NCBI RefSeq assembly: GCF_020781835.1
Contig: NZ_JAJGNJ010000005.1
Location: forward strand, 1-64,000
Direction of reading: 5' to 3'
DNA: 64,000 nucleotides
DNA from: Microbacterium testaceum
GTDB taxonomy: Bacteria; Actinomycetota; Actinomycetes; Actinomycetales; Microbacteriaceae
Of this stretch, positions 12,426 to 22,401 are shown one piece after another (positions within the stretch are counted from its first letter, which is position 1; each line of letters begins with the position of its first letter). Below the pieces are notes generated by a model. That model did no database searches and was not told where the DNA came from. It worked only from the letters and a program-made list of their open reading frames with translations. The position numbers and the translations under genes are program-made.

Positions 12426-14951
12426 TCAGGCGCCCGGTTCGCCGTCGCGGATGGCGGCGCCGAATCGCTCGGCCGCCACGGCGACGCCGGCCAGCTTGGC
12501 ATCCGTCGCCTCCGCCGCCGTCAGCGTGCGATCGTCGGCGCGGAAGCGCAGCGCGAAGGTCAGACTCTTGACGCCCTCCGCGACCCCCGGCCCGCGGTAA
12601 TCGTCGACCAGTCGCACGCCCTCGACGAGCGGCGCACCGCCTTCGAGCAGAGCCGCCCGCACCTCGCCCGCGGGCACCTCGACGGCAACGACCACGGAGA
12701 CGTCCTGCGTCGCCGCCGGGAACCCGGACAGGGATGCCGCGACCACGCGCCCCTGCGCGCGTTCGAGCAGCGCATCGAGGTCGAGCTCCGCCACCAGCAC
12801 GCGCCCCGGCAGATCGGCCGCCGCAGCCACCGTCGGGAGGAGTTCGCCGACGTAGCCGACGTCGACCCCCGCGACGAGGACGCGAGCGGTCCGGCCCGGG
12901 TGCAACGCCGCGCGCTGCGCCTGGACGAGCTCGATGTCGACACCCGCCGCACCGGCGAGCACACGCACCGCGTCGACCGCGTCGGCCAGCTCAGCGGGAA
13001 CGGCGGCCTGGCCGGGCTGCTTGGCGACGAGGTGGCCGGTCAGCAACACGGCCACGTGACGGCGCTGCGGCGGGATCGAGGCATCCAGCGCCGTCAGGGT
13101 CGCCGCGTCCGGACGCACCGCGAGCGGCGGCACCGACGCCGTGCCGTACTGCACCCCGGGCTTGGGCAGGAAGACAGTGCCGGTCTCGAACAGCGCGAGG
13201 TCGACGATGCCGCGGGAGAGATTGCGGTGCGCCACCTGGAGAAGACCCGGAACCAGCGAACGCCGGAGGAACGGGGCCAAACCATCGAGCGGGTTGGCGA
13301 GCTTGACGCTCGGAAGGGTCTCGCCGGATGGCGAACCATGGAGGTCGTTCTGCTCCGCCGTGGTGAACGGGAACGACGGCGTCTCGACGAAGCCGGCGGC
13401 CGCCAACGCAGTGGACACGCGGCGACGACCCTGCTGAGCCGTGGTGAGCCCGCGTCCGGAGGGCGGGGTGGGCAACACCGACGGGATCCGGTCGTACCCC
13501 TCGATGCGCGCCACCTCTTCGGCGAGCGTCCACTTGTCGGTGAGATCGGGCCGCCAGGACGGTGGCACCACGTCCCACCCCGCGTCGCTCCGGTCGACGG
13601 TGCAGCCGATCAGGCGCAGCGCGCGCTCGATCTCGTCGTCGGTGTAGTCGACGCCGATGAGTCCTCCGACGAAGCCCGGGGGCAGCGCGATCGACTCACG
13701 CGCATACTGCTCGGCGAGCGACCCGCCCAGGTCGGTGTCCAGTGTTCCCCCGGCGAGCTCGACCATCAGGGTGGCCACGCGCTCGGCGGCGACGAAGGCC
13801 ACGAGCGGGTCGACGCCGCGTTCGAAACGACGGGAGGCCTCGGAGGGCAGCTTGTGGCGACGAGCGGTCCGGGCGATGGAGACCTGGTCGAAGGTCGCCG
13901 CCTCGATCAAGACGTTCCGCGTCCGGTCGCTCATCTCGGTCGGACCACCGCCCATGACGCCGGCGAGGCCGATCGGACCGGACTCGTCGGTGATGAGGAG
14001 GTCTTCGCCGTGCAGCGTGCGCACCTGCCCGTCGAGGGTTTCGAGCTTCTCCCCCGGCGTCGCACGGCGCACGGTGATGCCGCCCTCGAGGCGATCGAGG
14101 TCGTAGCCGTGGATCGGCTGGCCGAGCTCGAGCATCACGTAATTGGTGATGTCGATCAGGACACCGAGCGAGCGGATGCCGGCCAGCGACAGACGCGTCA
14201 TCATCCAGGGCGGCGTGGGGCGCGAGGGATCGACGTCACGCACGATCCGCGCGACGAACTGACTGGCGCCGACGCGGCCGCGGATCGGGGCCGCGTCCTC
14301 GACGGCGATCGGGAATCCTTGCGGCGTACGATCGCGGGCGGCGGCGTGGCCCGCGCCGGGGTCGCGGAAGTCCGCACCGGTGGCGTGGGAGTACTCGCGC
14401 GCCACGCCGCGCAACGACAGCGCATAGCCGCGGTCGGGCGTGACGTTGATCTCCACGGCGATGTCGTCCAGGCCGAGCAGGGCGATCGCGTCCGTCCCCA
14501 CCGGCGCATCGATGCCGAGGTCGACCAGGCGCAGGATGCCGGAGTGCTCGCTGCCGAGGCCGAGCTCCTTCGCCGAGGCGATCATGCCGTCGGAGACGTG
14601 GCCGTACGTCTTGCGCGCGGCGATCGGGAACGGCCCGGGAAGCACCGACCCCGGAAGGGTCACCACGACCTTGTCGCCCGCGAAGAAGTTCGACGCACCG
14701 CACACGATGCCGCGCACGCCGCCGTGCTCGTCGCCGACGTCGACCTGGCACCACCGGATCGTCTTTCCGTTGGACTGGGGTTCGGGGGTGAACTCCCTCA
14801 CCTCGCCGACGACGATGGGTCCGCTGAGCTCGAAGCGGTGCACGTCCTCTTCTTCGAACCCGACGGACACCAGCGCCGCCAGGACGTCGTCCGGCGTGGC
14901 ATCCGCCGGCACGTCGACGTATTCGCGCAACCAGGAGAGCGGGACGCGCAT
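12426..14951 (-). CDS. pheT: phenylalanyl-tRNA synthetase beta subunit
   Basis: Large subunit of the alpha2-beta2 PheRS. The 841-residue protein begins [15 protein letters not shown], typical of PheT, followed by a tRNA-binding OB domain (about residues 40-155), the B3/B4 editing domain including GVMGG near 355, B5, and a C-terminal ferredoxin-like anticodon-binding domain near 745-840. It overlaps the pheS stop by one base (TGATG) and is co-translated. Length is normal. A stem-loop follows the stop codon. Confidence 0.97.
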   Translation of the reverse strand: MRVPLSWLREYVDVPADATPDDVLAALVSVGFEEEDVHRFELSGPIVVGEVREFTPEPQSNGKTIRWCQVDVGDEHGGVRGIVCGASNFFAGDKVVVTLPGSVLPGPFPIAARKTYGHVSDGMIASAKELGLGSEHSGILRLVDLGIDAPVGTDAIALLGLDDIAVEINVTPDRGYALSLRGVAREYSHATGADFRDPGAGHAAARDRTPQGFPIAVEDAAPIRGRVGASQFVARIVRDVDPSRPTPPWMMTRLSLAGIRSLGVLIDITNYVMLELGQPIHGYDLDRLEGGITVRRATPGEKLETLDGQVRTLHGEDLLITDESGPIGLAGVMGGGPTEMSDRTRNVLIEAATFDQVSIARTARRHKLPSEASRRFERGVDPLVAFVAAERVATLMVELAGGTLDTDLGGSLAEQYARESIALPPGFVGGLIGVDYTDDEIERALRLIGCTVDRSDAGWDVVPPSWRPDLTDKWTLAEEVARIEGYDRIPSVLPTPPSGRGLTTAQQGRRRVSTALAAAGFVETPSFPFTTAEQNDLHGSPSGETLPSVKLANPLDGLAPFLRRSLVPGLLQVAHRNLSRGIVDLALFETGTVFLPKPGVQYGTASVPPLAVRPDAATLTALDASIPPQRRHVAVLLTGHLVAKQPGQAAVPAELADAVDAVRVLAGAAGVDIELVQAQRAALHPGRTARVLVAGVDVGYVGELLPTVAAAADLPGRVLVAELDLDALLERAQGRVVAASLSGFPAATQDVSVVVAVEVPAGEVRAALLEGGAPLVEGVRLVDDYRGPGVAEGVKSLTFALRFRADDRTLTAAEATDAKLAGVAVAAERFGAAIRDGEPGA

Positions 14952-15991
14952 CAGACCACCATTCCGAACTGTTCGCTGAAGCGGACATCGCCCTCGGCCA
15001 TGTCGCGCATGTCTTGCACGTCGCTGCGGAACATGAGCGTGCGCTCGATGCCCATCCCGAAGGCGAAGCCCGAGTACTCCTCGGGGTCGATGCCCGCGGC
15101 GCGCAGCACATTGGGGTTCACCATTCCGCAGCCGCCCCACTCGATCCAGCGCGCTCCGCCCTTGAAGGTGGGGTGCCACAGATCGAGCTCGGCGCTCGGC
15201 TCGGTGAACGGGAAGAAGTTGGCGCGGAAGCGCGTCTTGGCCTCGGGGCCGAACAGCACGCGGGCCGCGTGGTCGAGCGTGCCCTTGAGGTGGGCCATCG
15301 TGATCCCCTTATCGACGACGAGGCCCTCGAACTGCGTGAACACCGGGAGGTGCGTCGCGTCGAATTCATCGGTGCGGTACACCCGACCCGGGCACAGCAC
15401 GTAGATCGGGAGCTCTCGCTCGAGCATCGACCGCACCTGCACGGGGCTGGTGTGCGTACGCATCACCAGGTGGCGGGCGACGGGGTCGACGAAGAACGTG
15501 TCCTGCATCTGCCGCGCCGGGTGGTCGACGTCGAAGTTCAGCGCGTCGAAGTTGAACCACTCGTGCTCGAGTTCGGGGCCTTCGGCGATCTCCCATCCCA
15601 TGCCGACGAAGATGTCGGACACCTGCTCCTGGAGCAGGGAGATCGGATGCCGTGCGCCGATACGTGCGCGCTGCGGCAGCGCCGTGACGTCGACGCGCTC
15701 GGCCTCCAGTCGGGCGGCGGTCTCGGCTGCGGCGAGCTCGCCCTCGCGCGCGGCGAACGCCTGGTTCACGCGGCCCCGCGCCTGGCCGACCAGCTTGCCG
15801 AACTCGGCCTTGTTCTCGGGGGCGACGTTGCGCAGCTGGGCGTTGAGACGCGCCAGGGGCGATTGCTCCCCGGCGTGCGCGGAGCGGGCGGCCTTCAGGT
15901 CGGCCGTGGTCGCGGCGTCGGCGATGGCCGCGAGCGCGGCGTCGACGGCCGAGGCGACAGCCTCTGGGGTGATCTCGGGTGCGTCAGACAC
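14951..15991 (-). CDS. pheS: phenylalanyl-tRNA synthetase alpha subunit
   Basis: Catalytic subunit of PheRS. The 346-residue protein has an N-terminal coiled-coil for tRNA binding (about residues 1-95) and a class II core: motif 2 around [20 protein letters not shown] (about 205-225) and motif 3 in [13 protein letters not shown] (about 310-322). I chose the GTG at 15991 ([10 protein letters not shown]); TAGACT lies eight bases upstream, suggesting a leaderless mRNA. Its stop overlaps the pheT start. Confidence 0.97.
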   Translation of the reverse strand: MSDAPEITPEAVASAVDAALAAIADAATTADLKAARSAHAGEQSPLARLNAQLRNVAPENKAEFGKLVGQARGRVNQAFAAREGELAAAETAARLEAERVDVTALPQRARIGARHPISLLQEQVSDIFVGMGWEIAEGPELEHEWFNFDALNFDVDHPARQMQDTFFVDPVARHLVMRTHTSPVQVRSMLERELPIYVLCPGRVYRTDEFDATHLPVFTQFEGLVVDKGITMAHLKGTLDHAARVLFGPEAKTRFRANFFPFTEPSAELDLWHPTFKGGARWIEWGGCGMVNPNVLRAAGIDPEEYSGFAFGMGIERTLMFRSDVQDMRDMAEGDVRFSEQFGMVV

Positions 15992-15999
15992 GAGAACCG

Positions 16000-16005
16000 A
16001 GTCTA
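16000..16005 (-). promoter_or_regulatory. pheS -10 element (leaderless)
   Basis: TAGACT on the minus strand, eight bases before the pheS GTG. Confidence 0.45.
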
Positions 16006-16042
16006 CCGACGGGCGAGGACACTCCCCCGCCCGTCGGGGGTG

Positions 16043-16945
16043 TCATTCCTGGCCGGGTCCCCCGCGCTGGGCAACGATCAGTGCGGTGTCGGTGCCGCCC
16101 TGCTGCGCCACCGGCGCGGCCGCTGCCACCCCGGCGACGCGCGGGGAACGGCGCAGCCGCTTCTCGACGAGGGTCGCCACGAACGACAGCAGCAGACACA
16201 GGGCGATGTAGATGGCGCCCACGACGATGGTCGCCGGGACGATCGGAGAGCCCACGACGGGCTGCGCCCCGATGTACTTGGCGTAGAACAGCAGTTCCGG
16301 GTAGGTGATGACGAAGCCCAGCGCCGTGTCCTTGAGCGTCACGACGAGCTGGGCGATGATCACGGGCATCATGGCCCGGATCGCCTGTGGCAGAAGGATC
16401 AGGCGCATGACGCCGGCCTTGCGCAGGCCGATGGCGTACCCGGCCTCTGCCTGACCGCGGGGCAGTGACTCCACGCCGGCGCGGATGACCTCCGCGAGCA
16501 CGGACCCGTTGTAGCAGACGAGCGCGATGACGACCGCCCAGTACGGCTCCATACGGATGCCGATGACGGGGAAGCCGTAGTAGAGCAGGAACATGAACAC
16601 CAGCACCGGAATGGCGCGGAACACCTCGATGACCGCGGTGAACGGTCGGCGCACCCAGGCGTGGTCGGACAACCGGCCGATGGACAGGACGAATCCGAGC
16701 GCGAGCGCCCCGATCGCGGCCGCACCGAAAGCCGCCAGCGTCGCCAGCGTCGCATCGAGAATGCTCGTCCACACGTTGGTGTAGGTGAAGGCCGACCACT
16801 TCTTCGCGGTGAACTGCCCGGTGTCGGCCAGACGCCACACGAAGAAGCCGACGATCGCGAGCACGACCAGGACCGTGAGAACTCCGAGGATCCGGTTGCG
16901 GACGATTGCCCTGGGACCGGGGACGTCGTACAGGACGCTGCTCAT
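16043..16945 (-). CDS. gluD: glutamate-type ABC transporter permease (GluD-like)
   Basis: Second transmembrane subunit of a polar amino acid importer. The 300-residue protein has an N-terminal hydrophobic helix (about residues 17-38) and a five-helix HisM-type permease domain; the cytoplasmic coupling motif lies in EVIRAGVESLPRGQAEAGYAIGL split across about 160-185. A ~40-residue C-terminal tail rich in Ala and Gly extends past the last helix. ATG at 16945 overlaps the gluC stop (ATGA). Order gluA-B-C-D matches the Corynebacterium glutamate importer; substrate is inferred from that. Confidence 0.9.
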   Translation of the reverse strand: MSSVLYDVPGPRAIVRNRILGVLTVLVVLAIVGFFVWRLADTGQFTAKKWSAFTYTNVWTSILDATLATLAAFGAAAIGALALGFVLSIGRLSDHAWVRRPFTAVIEVFRAIPVLVFMFLLYYGFPVIGIRMEPYWAVVIALVCYNGSVLAEVIRAGVESLPRGQAEAGYAIGLRKAGVMRLILLPQAIRAMMPVIIAQLVVTLKDTALGFVITYPELLFYAKYIGAQPVVGSPIVPATIVVGAIYIALCLLLSFVATLVEKRLRRSPRVAGVAAAAPVAQQGGTDTALIVAQRGGPGQE

Positions 16946-17598
16946 CGGGCGACCCTCCATCGGTTCTCGAGCGTTCGCTGCAGCCACGACAGCAGCAGGA
17001 CGAGCGCGACGAAGATGACCATCACCCACAGGATGACGATGAACGCGTTCTCTCCGCGTTCGCTCAGGTAGTTGCGGACGGAGCCGAGGTTCACGATCGA
17101 GAAGCCGGCGGCGACCGTGGTGTTCTTCAGAAGGGCGATGAAGACGCTCATCATCGGGGGAATGACCGATCGGAACGCCTGCGGCAGGACGATGAGCGAC
17201 ATCACCTGGCCGAAGGTCAGCCCGAGCGCCCGCGCCGCCTCCGCCTGACCGATCGGGACGGTGTTGACACCGGATCGAATGGCCTCTGCGACATAGGTGG
17301 CGGTGTAGATGCCCAGTGCACAGATGCCGAGGGTCAGCGAGACGTCACCGGTCAAGCGAAGTCCGAGAAGCGGCGGAAGGGCGAAGACGAAGGCGAAGAA
17401 CACCAGCGTCAGTGGGGTGTTGCGAATGACGCTGACATAGAAGGTGCCCACGCCCCGTGCGATCGGTACGGGCGAGACACGCATCGCGCCCACGATGATG
17501 CCGAGGACGAGGGCGAGGGCGCCGCCGGCGAAGAAGAGCACGAGCGTGCCGACGAGCGCCTCGCTCCAGATGTCGAGGTTGTCCGTGATGACACCCAT
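16942..17598 (-). CDS. gluC: glutamate-type ABC transporter permease (GluC-like)
   Basis: First transmembrane subunit of the importer. In 218 residues it has about five membrane helices and the EAA-type coupling loop (AIRSGVNTVPIGQAEAARAL, about residues 105-124) that docks on the ATPase GluA. It is separated from gluB by 57 nt that contain a 13-bp hairpin, and is joined to gluD by ATGA. It belongs to the HisMQ family of polar amino acid permeases; glutamate specificity is inferred from gene order. Confidence 0.92.
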   Translation of the reverse strand: MGVITDNLDIWSEALVGTLVLFFAGGALALVLGIIVGAMRVSPVPIARGVGTFYVSVIRNTPLTLVFFAFVFALPPLLGLRLTGDVSLTLGICALGIYTATYVAEAIRSGVNTVPIGQAEAARALGLTFGQVMSLIVLPQAFRSVIPPMMSVFIALLKNTTVAAGFSIVNLGSVRNYLSERGENAFIVILWVMVIFVALVLLLSWLQRTLENRWRVAR

Positions 17599-17622
17599 GC
17601 GTGGTCCTTGTCTCGGGAGGGG

Positions 17623-17651
17623 TTCGGGGGCGGCGCCACGCCGCCCCCGAA
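17623..17651 (-). terminator. hairpin between gluB and gluC
   Basis: Perfect 13-bp arms (17623-17635 and 17639-17651) with a 3-nt loop, four bases after the gluB stop. Such intercistronic hairpins after a binding-protein gene usually stabilise the upstream mRNA or act as partial terminators, giving more binding protein than permease. Confidence 0.65.
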
Positions 17652-17655
17652 CGGG

Positions 17656-18564
17656 TCACTCGTCGGCGGTGGGCTGCTCGCCCTCGATGCCGGCCGGCGC
17701 GAGGTTCTTGTCGAACAGCGCGGTCCAGACGTCGCCGCCGTCATTGAAGAGCGCGTTGATGTGGTCCTTCAGGACGGTGTCGCCCTTCGGAACGCCCACG
17801 CCGTAGCGCTCTTCGCTGAAGGTCTCTCCGGCGATCTTGAAGGTCTCCGGCTCCTGTGCGACGTAGCCGGCCAGGATCGCCTGGTCGGTGGTGACCGCGT
17901 CCACCGAGCCGGCGCGGAGCTGCTCGAGGCACTGCGTGTACGTGTCGTACTCGACCGTGTCGCCGGGCGCGTACTCGTCGCGGATCCGCTGCAGCGGGGT
18001 CGAGCCGGTCACCGAGCAGACGATCTTGCCCGCGAGGTCGTCCGGGCTCGAGATGCTGTCGTCATCGGCGGCGACCAACAGGCCCTGACCGGTGATCAAG
18101 TACGGGCCGGCGAAGTCGATGGACTCTTTGCGCTTGTCGGTGATCGAGTAGGTGCCGACGTAGTAGTCGATGTTCCCGTTGACCAGCTCCTGCTCGCGGT
18201 TCGCCGACGGGATCGTCTTGTACTCGATCTTGTCGGCGTCGAAGCCGAGCGACGCAGCGATCCACTGGGCGATCTCGACGTCGAAGCCGCCGCGCTCGTC
18301 CGTGATGGGGTCCTTGTAGCCGAGGCCGGGCTGGTCCTCCTTCACACCGACGACCACCTTGTCCGCAGAGACCATGCGGTCGTACGTCGGGCTGCCGTCG
18401 AGGGAGACGTCCGAGGCGACCTCCCAGAGCTGCGTGGAGTCGGAGCCGCCGTCGGTGCCGTCGGCGCCGGGAGCCGCTCCGGGGCTTCCGCTGTTGCAGG
18501 CGGTCAGGGCCAACAGGCCGGCCGCGACGATGCTCGCGCCGGCGAGGAAGCGTGTCTTGCGCAT
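17656..18564 (-). CDS. gluB: glutamate-type substrate-binding lipoprotein
   Basis: Extracytoplasmic receptor of the importer. The 302-residue precursor begins MRKTRFLAGASIVAAGLLAL and has a lipobox LTAC, so the mature protein is a lipoprotein with Cys at about residue 23. The body is a type II periplasmic-binding fold of the PBP family 3, with GFDVEIAQWIAASLGF near 93-108 and the RIRDEYAPGD region. A good ribosome site AAGGAG precedes the ATG. It follows gluA and is followed by a hairpin before the permeases. Confidence 0.93.
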   Translation of the reverse strand: MRKTRFLAGASIVAAGLLALTACNSGSPGAAPGADGTDGGSDSTQLWEVASDVSLDGSPTYDRMVSADKVVVGVKEDQPGLGYKDPITDERGGFDVEIAQWIAASLGFDADKIEYKTIPSANREQELVNGNIDYYVGTYSITDKRKESIDFAGPYLITGQGLLVAADDDSISSPDDLAGKIVCSVTGSTPLQRIRDEYAPGDTVEYDTYTQCLEQLRAGSVDAVTTDQAILAGYVAQEPETFKIAGETFSEERYGVGVPKGDTVLKDHINALFNDGGDVWTALFDKNLAPAGIEGEQPTADE

Positions 18565-18669
18565 GTGATGTCTCCTTGGTTACGTGTGCTGTGCGGAGGG
18601 GATACGGGGGAACGGCACGTCTTCGGCCGGAGGCGATGGGCAGGGGAACACCGTCGTTCCACGCCGGAT

Positions 18670-19431
18670 TCAGTGGGTGATCAGCTTCGAGAGGAAATCC
18701 TTCGCGCGGTCGGACTCGGGATGGGTGAAGAACTGCTCGGGCGCGGCCTGCTCCACGATCTGCCCGTCGGCCATGAAGACGACGCGGTTGGCGGCCTTGC
18801 GGGCGAAGCCCATCTCGTGGGTCACGACGATCATCGTCATTCCGTCGGCCGCCAGGCCCACCATGACGTCGAGGACCTCGTTGATCATCTCCGGGTCCAG
18901 TGCCGAAGTCGGCTCGTCGAAGAGCATGACCTTCGGCTTCATCGCGAGCGCCCGGGCGATCGCGACACGCTGCTGTTGACCGCCCGAGAGCTGAGCCGGG
19001 AGCTTGTCGGCCTGGTGCCCGACGCCGACGCGATCCAGGAGCGCGCGCGCTTCCTTCTCGGCATCCGCCTTCTTCATCTTGCGGACCTTGATGGGACCGA
19101 GCGTGACGTTCTCGAGGATCGTCAGGTGGGCGAACAGGTTGAAGGACTGGAACACCATGCCGACGTCGGCACGGAGTTCGGCCAGGCCTTTTCCTTCTTT
19201 CGGAAGTTCTCTGCCGTCGATGGTGATCGAGCCGCTCGTGATCGTCTCGAGGCGGTTGATGGTGCGGCAGAGGGTCGACTTGCCCGAGCCGGACGGCCCG
19301 ATGACGACGACGACCTCACCACGCTCGACCGAGAGGTCGATGTCCTTGAGCGCCTGGAACTGCCCATAGTGCTTCTGGACGCCAGAAAGGACGACGAGGG
19401 GCTCGAGGCCCGCCGGGGGAACGGATGCCAT
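18670..19431 (-). CDS. gluA: glutamate-type ABC transporter ATPase
   Basis: ATP-hydrolysing subunit of the importer. The 253-residue protein has Walker [10 protein letters not shown] (about residue 44), signature [16 protein letters not shown] (about 148-163), Walker [13 protein letters not shown] and the switch His in VVTHEMGFA. It is the first gene of gluABCD; TAGGGT six bases before the ATG indicates a leaderless transcript. The 105-nt gap to gluB may contain a second promoter, but none is clear. Confidence 0.96.
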   Translation of the reverse strand: MASVPPAGLEPLVVLSGVQKHYGQFQALKDIDLSVERGEVVVVIGPSGSGKSTLCRTINRLETITSGSITIDGRELPKEGKGLAELRADVGMVFQSFNLFAHLTILENVTLGPIKVRKMKKADAEKEARALLDRVGVGHQADKLPAQLSGGQQQRVAIARALAMKPKVMLFDEPTSALDPEMINEVLDVMVGLAADGMTMIVVTHEMGFARKAANRVVFMADGQIVEQAAPEQFFTHPESDRAKDFLSKLITH

Positions 19432-19437
19432 TCCCCC

Positions 19438-19443
19438 ACCCTA
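19438..19443 (-). promoter_or_regulatory. gluA -10 element (leaderless)
   Basis: TAGGGT on the minus strand, six bases before the gluA ATG. Confidence 0.5.
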
Positions 19444-19508
19444 TGAGACGGCCGAGACAGCGACCACATCGACGAGGGCGCCTTAACCGATCTGTAACAG
19501 CGGGTGAA

Positions 19509-20306
19509 TCACCCCGCGCGCTGGGCGAAGGCGGTCTCGTAGAGGCAGACGCTCGCCGCTGTGGCGAGATTGAGCGACTCGGCGCGGCCGTAGATGGGCA
19601 GACGCAGAGCGAGGTCCGCTTGGGCGAGCGCCGACTCCTCGAGCCCCCGCGCTTCATTTCCGAACAGCCACGCCGTCGGTTCCGACAGCAGCCCGCGGGA
19701 GGCGACGAAGTCCTGACCTCCGACATCAGCCGCCACGACGCGCAGTCCCGCCTCATGCACGCGCTCGATGACATCGTCCAGCTCGAGGTCGACAGCCACG
19801 GGGAGGTGGAACAGAGAACCGGTGGTGGAGCGCACCACCTTGGGGTTGTACGGGTCGACCGTGCGCCCCGTGAGGATCACGGCATCCGCTCCGGCGGCAT
19901 CGGCGGCGCGGATGATGGTGCCGAGGTTGCCGGGATCGCGCACCTCCTCGCAGATGGCGAGCAGCCGTGGTCCGGCAGACAGGACGTCCTTCAAAGCCGT
20001 CGGCGACTGCCGAGCCACGGCGACGATGCCCTGCGGGGTGACGGTGTCGGCCATGGCATCCAGGACCGTCTCGGTCGTGTACTGCAGGTCGACGCCCGCG
20101 TCGACGGCGGCGTCGCGCACGTCGGCGTGCTTCTCGAGCGCCGTCGGAGTGGCGTAGAGCTCGAGCACGGTCTCGGGCGCCCACGCGAGGGCTTCGCGAG
20201 CGGCCTGCGGCCCCTCGAGGAGAAACAGACCTGTCTCCTGCCGAGCCGCGCGTTTGCTCAGCTTGGCCACGGCGCGCACCCGCGGCGAACGAGGGTTCTC
20301 CAGCAC
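19509..20306 (-). CDS. TrmH/SpoU family RNA 2'-O-methyltransferase
   Basis: S-adenosylmethionine-dependent methylation of an RNA ribose, probably rRNA. The 265-residue protein has an N-terminal L30e-like substrate-binding part and the SPOUT knot with motif 1 [20 protein letters not shown], motif 2 [10 protein letters not shown] and motif 3 [21 protein letters not shown] (split over about residues 128-258). The GTG at 20306 ([10 protein letters not shown]) is preferred over the ATG at 20333 because TACACT lies six bases upstream of it. The exact RNA target is unknown. It lies downstream of rplT but beyond a strong terminator. Confidence 0.9.
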   Translation of the reverse strand: MLENPRSPRVRAVAKLSKRAARQETGLFLLEGPQAAREALAWAPETVLELYATPTALEKHADVRDAAVDAGVDLQYTTETVLDAMADTVTPQGIVAVARQSPTALKDVLSAGPRLLAICEEVRDPGNLGTIIRAADAAGADAVILTGRTVDPYNPKVVRSTTGSLFHLPVAVDLELDDVIERVHEAGLRVVAADVGGQDFVASRGLLSEPTAWLFGNEARGLEESALAQADLALRLPIYGRAESLNLATAASVCLYETAFAQRAG

Positions 20307-20312
20307 GCCCCC

Positions 20313-20318
20313 AGTGTA
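20313..20318 (-). promoter_or_regulatory. -10 element of the 2'-O-methyltransferase gene
   Basis: TACACT on the minus strand, six bases before the GTG at 20306; it decides that start. Confidence 0.45.
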
Positions 20319-20358
20319 TGACGCCACCGGCATGCGCCAGGGACGAGCGGAGAAACGC

Positions 20359-20392
20359 CGAACGGGCGCCCTCCGAGGAGGGCGCCCGTTCG
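20359..20392 (-). terminator. terminator of infC-rpmI-rplT
   Basis: Fully symmetric 34-nt GC-rich inverted repeat centred on GA, beginning 11 nt after the rplT stop. The structure is strong; only a few Ts follow on the minus strand, as is common in actinobacteria. Confidence 0.75.
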
Positions 20393-20403
20393 TGAGGTGC
20401 GTA

Positions 20404-20787
20404 TTACGCGGACTTGGCAGCGTTCACGTCGCTGGGCAGCGCGGCCTTGGCCGTCGCGACGAGCGAGGCGAACACGGCGGGCTCGTTCACCGCGAGCTCG
20501 GCGAGCATACGGCGGTCGACCTGCACACCCGCGAGGCCGAGGCCCTGGATGAAGCGGTTGTAGGTGAGGCCGTTCTGACGGCTCGCGGCGTTGATGCGCT
20601 GAATCCACAGACGACGGAAGTCGCCCTTGCGCTTGCGACGGTCGCGGTACGCGTAGACGAGCGAGTGGGTGACCTGCTCCTTCGCCTTGCGGTACAGGCG
20701 CGAACGCTGACCCCGGTAACCGGAGGCGCGCTCGAGGATGACGCGACGCTTCTTGTGGGCGTTGACGGCCCGCTTGACTCTAGCCAT
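20404..20787 (-). CDS. rplT: 50S ribosomal protein L20
   Basis: Early assembly protein of the large subunit that binds 23S rRNA. The 127-residue sequence starts [15 protein letters not shown] and contains the family signature [15 protein letters not shown]. Slightly longer than the usual 117-120 residues because of a short C-terminal Ala-rich tail. It is the third gene of infC-rpmI-rplT, 29 nt after rpmI, and a strong hairpin follows. Confidence 0.98.
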   Translation of the reverse strand: MARVKRAVNAHKKRRVILERASGYRGQRSRLYRKAKEQVTHSLVYAYRDRRKRKGDFRRLWIQRINAASRQNGLTYNRFIQGLGLAGVQVDRRMLAELAVNEPAVFASLVATAKAALPSDVNAAKSA

Positions 20788-20816
20788 GACTGTTCTTCCT
20801 TAAATCTCGCGGACGC

Positions 20817-21011
20817 TCAGATGCCGAGCAGCTTCTTGGCGACCTTGGCGTCACCGGGCGCGAGGATCTTGTCCGCCGACAGACGACGGGTGCGCTTGGT
20901 GGGCTTGCCCTCGAAGTTGTGGCGGAGGTTCGCCTGCTGCTTCTTGATCTTTCCGCTGCCGGTGACCTTGAAGCGCTTCTTGGCACCCGAGTGGGTCTTC
21001 TGCTTCGGCAT
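20817..21011 (-). CDS. rpmI: 50S ribosomal protein L35
   Basis: Small basic protein of the large subunit. The 64 residues begin [20 protein letters not shown], matching the family, and end LLGI. The longer open frame upstream is discarded; the ATG at 21011 has a GAAGGA ribosome site (minus strand) just before it. Located between infC and rplT as in most bacteria, with a 46-nt spacer after infC. Confidence 0.98.
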   Translation of the reverse strand: MPKQKTHSGAKKRFKVTGSGKIKKQQANLRHNFEGKPTKRTRRLSADKILAPGDAKVAKKLLGI

Positions 21012-21057
21012 GTCTCTTCCTTCGTTGTGTTTCCCGCCGGGCGGGAGTCGGGGGGCC

Positions 21058-21684
<627 letters not shown>

Positions 21685-21928
21685 GCGGAACTCCTCTTGT
21701 CTGCGGATGACGGCCGCCGCGATCCTGGTGAATCGCGGGCGAAGAGGAGTACACGCCACCCGGCTCGGTGCGATGAGCACCGGCTTCTGCACCCGAGCAA
21801 CCCCGTGCAGGACGGAGCGGAGTGCGGGAACCCGGTAGCCTGGAGCGGCAAGCGCGGGTGGGATGTGATCCTCTTTCGTACGGAGCAGAACGCTCCGAAG
21901 CCCGCCACAGTCTAGCAGAGAGAACTAC
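21685..21928 (-). promoter_or_regulatory. infC promoter and long leader
   Basis: The 244 nt between infC and the divergent DUF1844 gene. Minus-strand TAGACT (about 21909-21914) is a good -10, giving a leader of roughly 215 nt. The leader begins with a hairpin (arms CGGAGC 21881-21886 and GCTCCG 21892-21897). Long leaders before infC-rpmI-rplT are regulatory in several phyla; no known riboswitch class is recognised here. Confidence 0.45.
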
Positions 21929-22333
21929 GTGGACACGATTCCCCCCGACGACGCCCGAGCCGACCAGGATGCCGAGCGCCTCGCCCGGTGGGAGGAGCAG
22001 GAGCGCGCCTCCGCCTCCGCCACCCGCGACATCGCCGATGTCCCCGCCGTCGAGGTCATCACCACGACCGCCGTGCACCTCATGAGCGCCGCCGCTGTGA
22101 AGGTCGGACTCGCCGACGATCCGCAGCAGCAGATCGACCTCGACGAGGCTCGCAAGCTCATCAACGCGCTCGCAGGTCTCATCACCGCCGGCGCCCCCGA
22201 GATCAGCGACATGCACGCACGGTCCCTGCGCGACGGCCTTCGTTCCCTGCAGCTGGCGTTCCGCGAGGCATCCGTGATCCCCGACCCGATCGGCAAGGGC
22301 CCGGGCGAGAAGTGGACGGGTCCCGTCACCTAG
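21929..22333 (+). CDS. DUF1844 family protein
   Basis: A 134-residue soluble protein. The central EVITTTAVHLMSAAAVKVGL segment (about residues 43-62) and the following helix with LDEARKLINALAGL match DUF1844, a family conserved in actinobacteria and elsewhere with no established function. The N-terminus is acidic. The start is GTG at 21929, preceded by an AGAGAG-like site. It is divergent from infC, sharing the upstream region, and convergent with the SseB-like gene. Confidence 0.85.
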   Translation: MDTIPPDDARADQDAERLARWEEQERASASATRDIADVPAVEVITTTAVHLMSAAAVKVGLADDPQQQIDLDEARKLINALAGLITAGAPEISDMHARSLRDGLRSLQLAFREASVIPDPIGKGPGEKWTGPVT

Positions 22334-22401
22334 GCCCCTCGGGGCGACTTACGACCGTGTGACCGGGCGCTGCCGGCGCCAGCCCGTTCTCGTCCTGCCG
22401 G

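Noticed and set aside
12900..15404. 834-codon plus-strand open frame over pheT/pheS
   Set aside because: Fully antisense to two unmistakable tRNA synthetase genes; low-complexity Arg/Gly/Asp composition.
22334..22401. GC-rich inverted repeats between the DUF1844 and SseB-like genes as a terminator
   Set aside because: Only short 4-5 bp stems with bulges; plausible for convergent genes but too weak to list.
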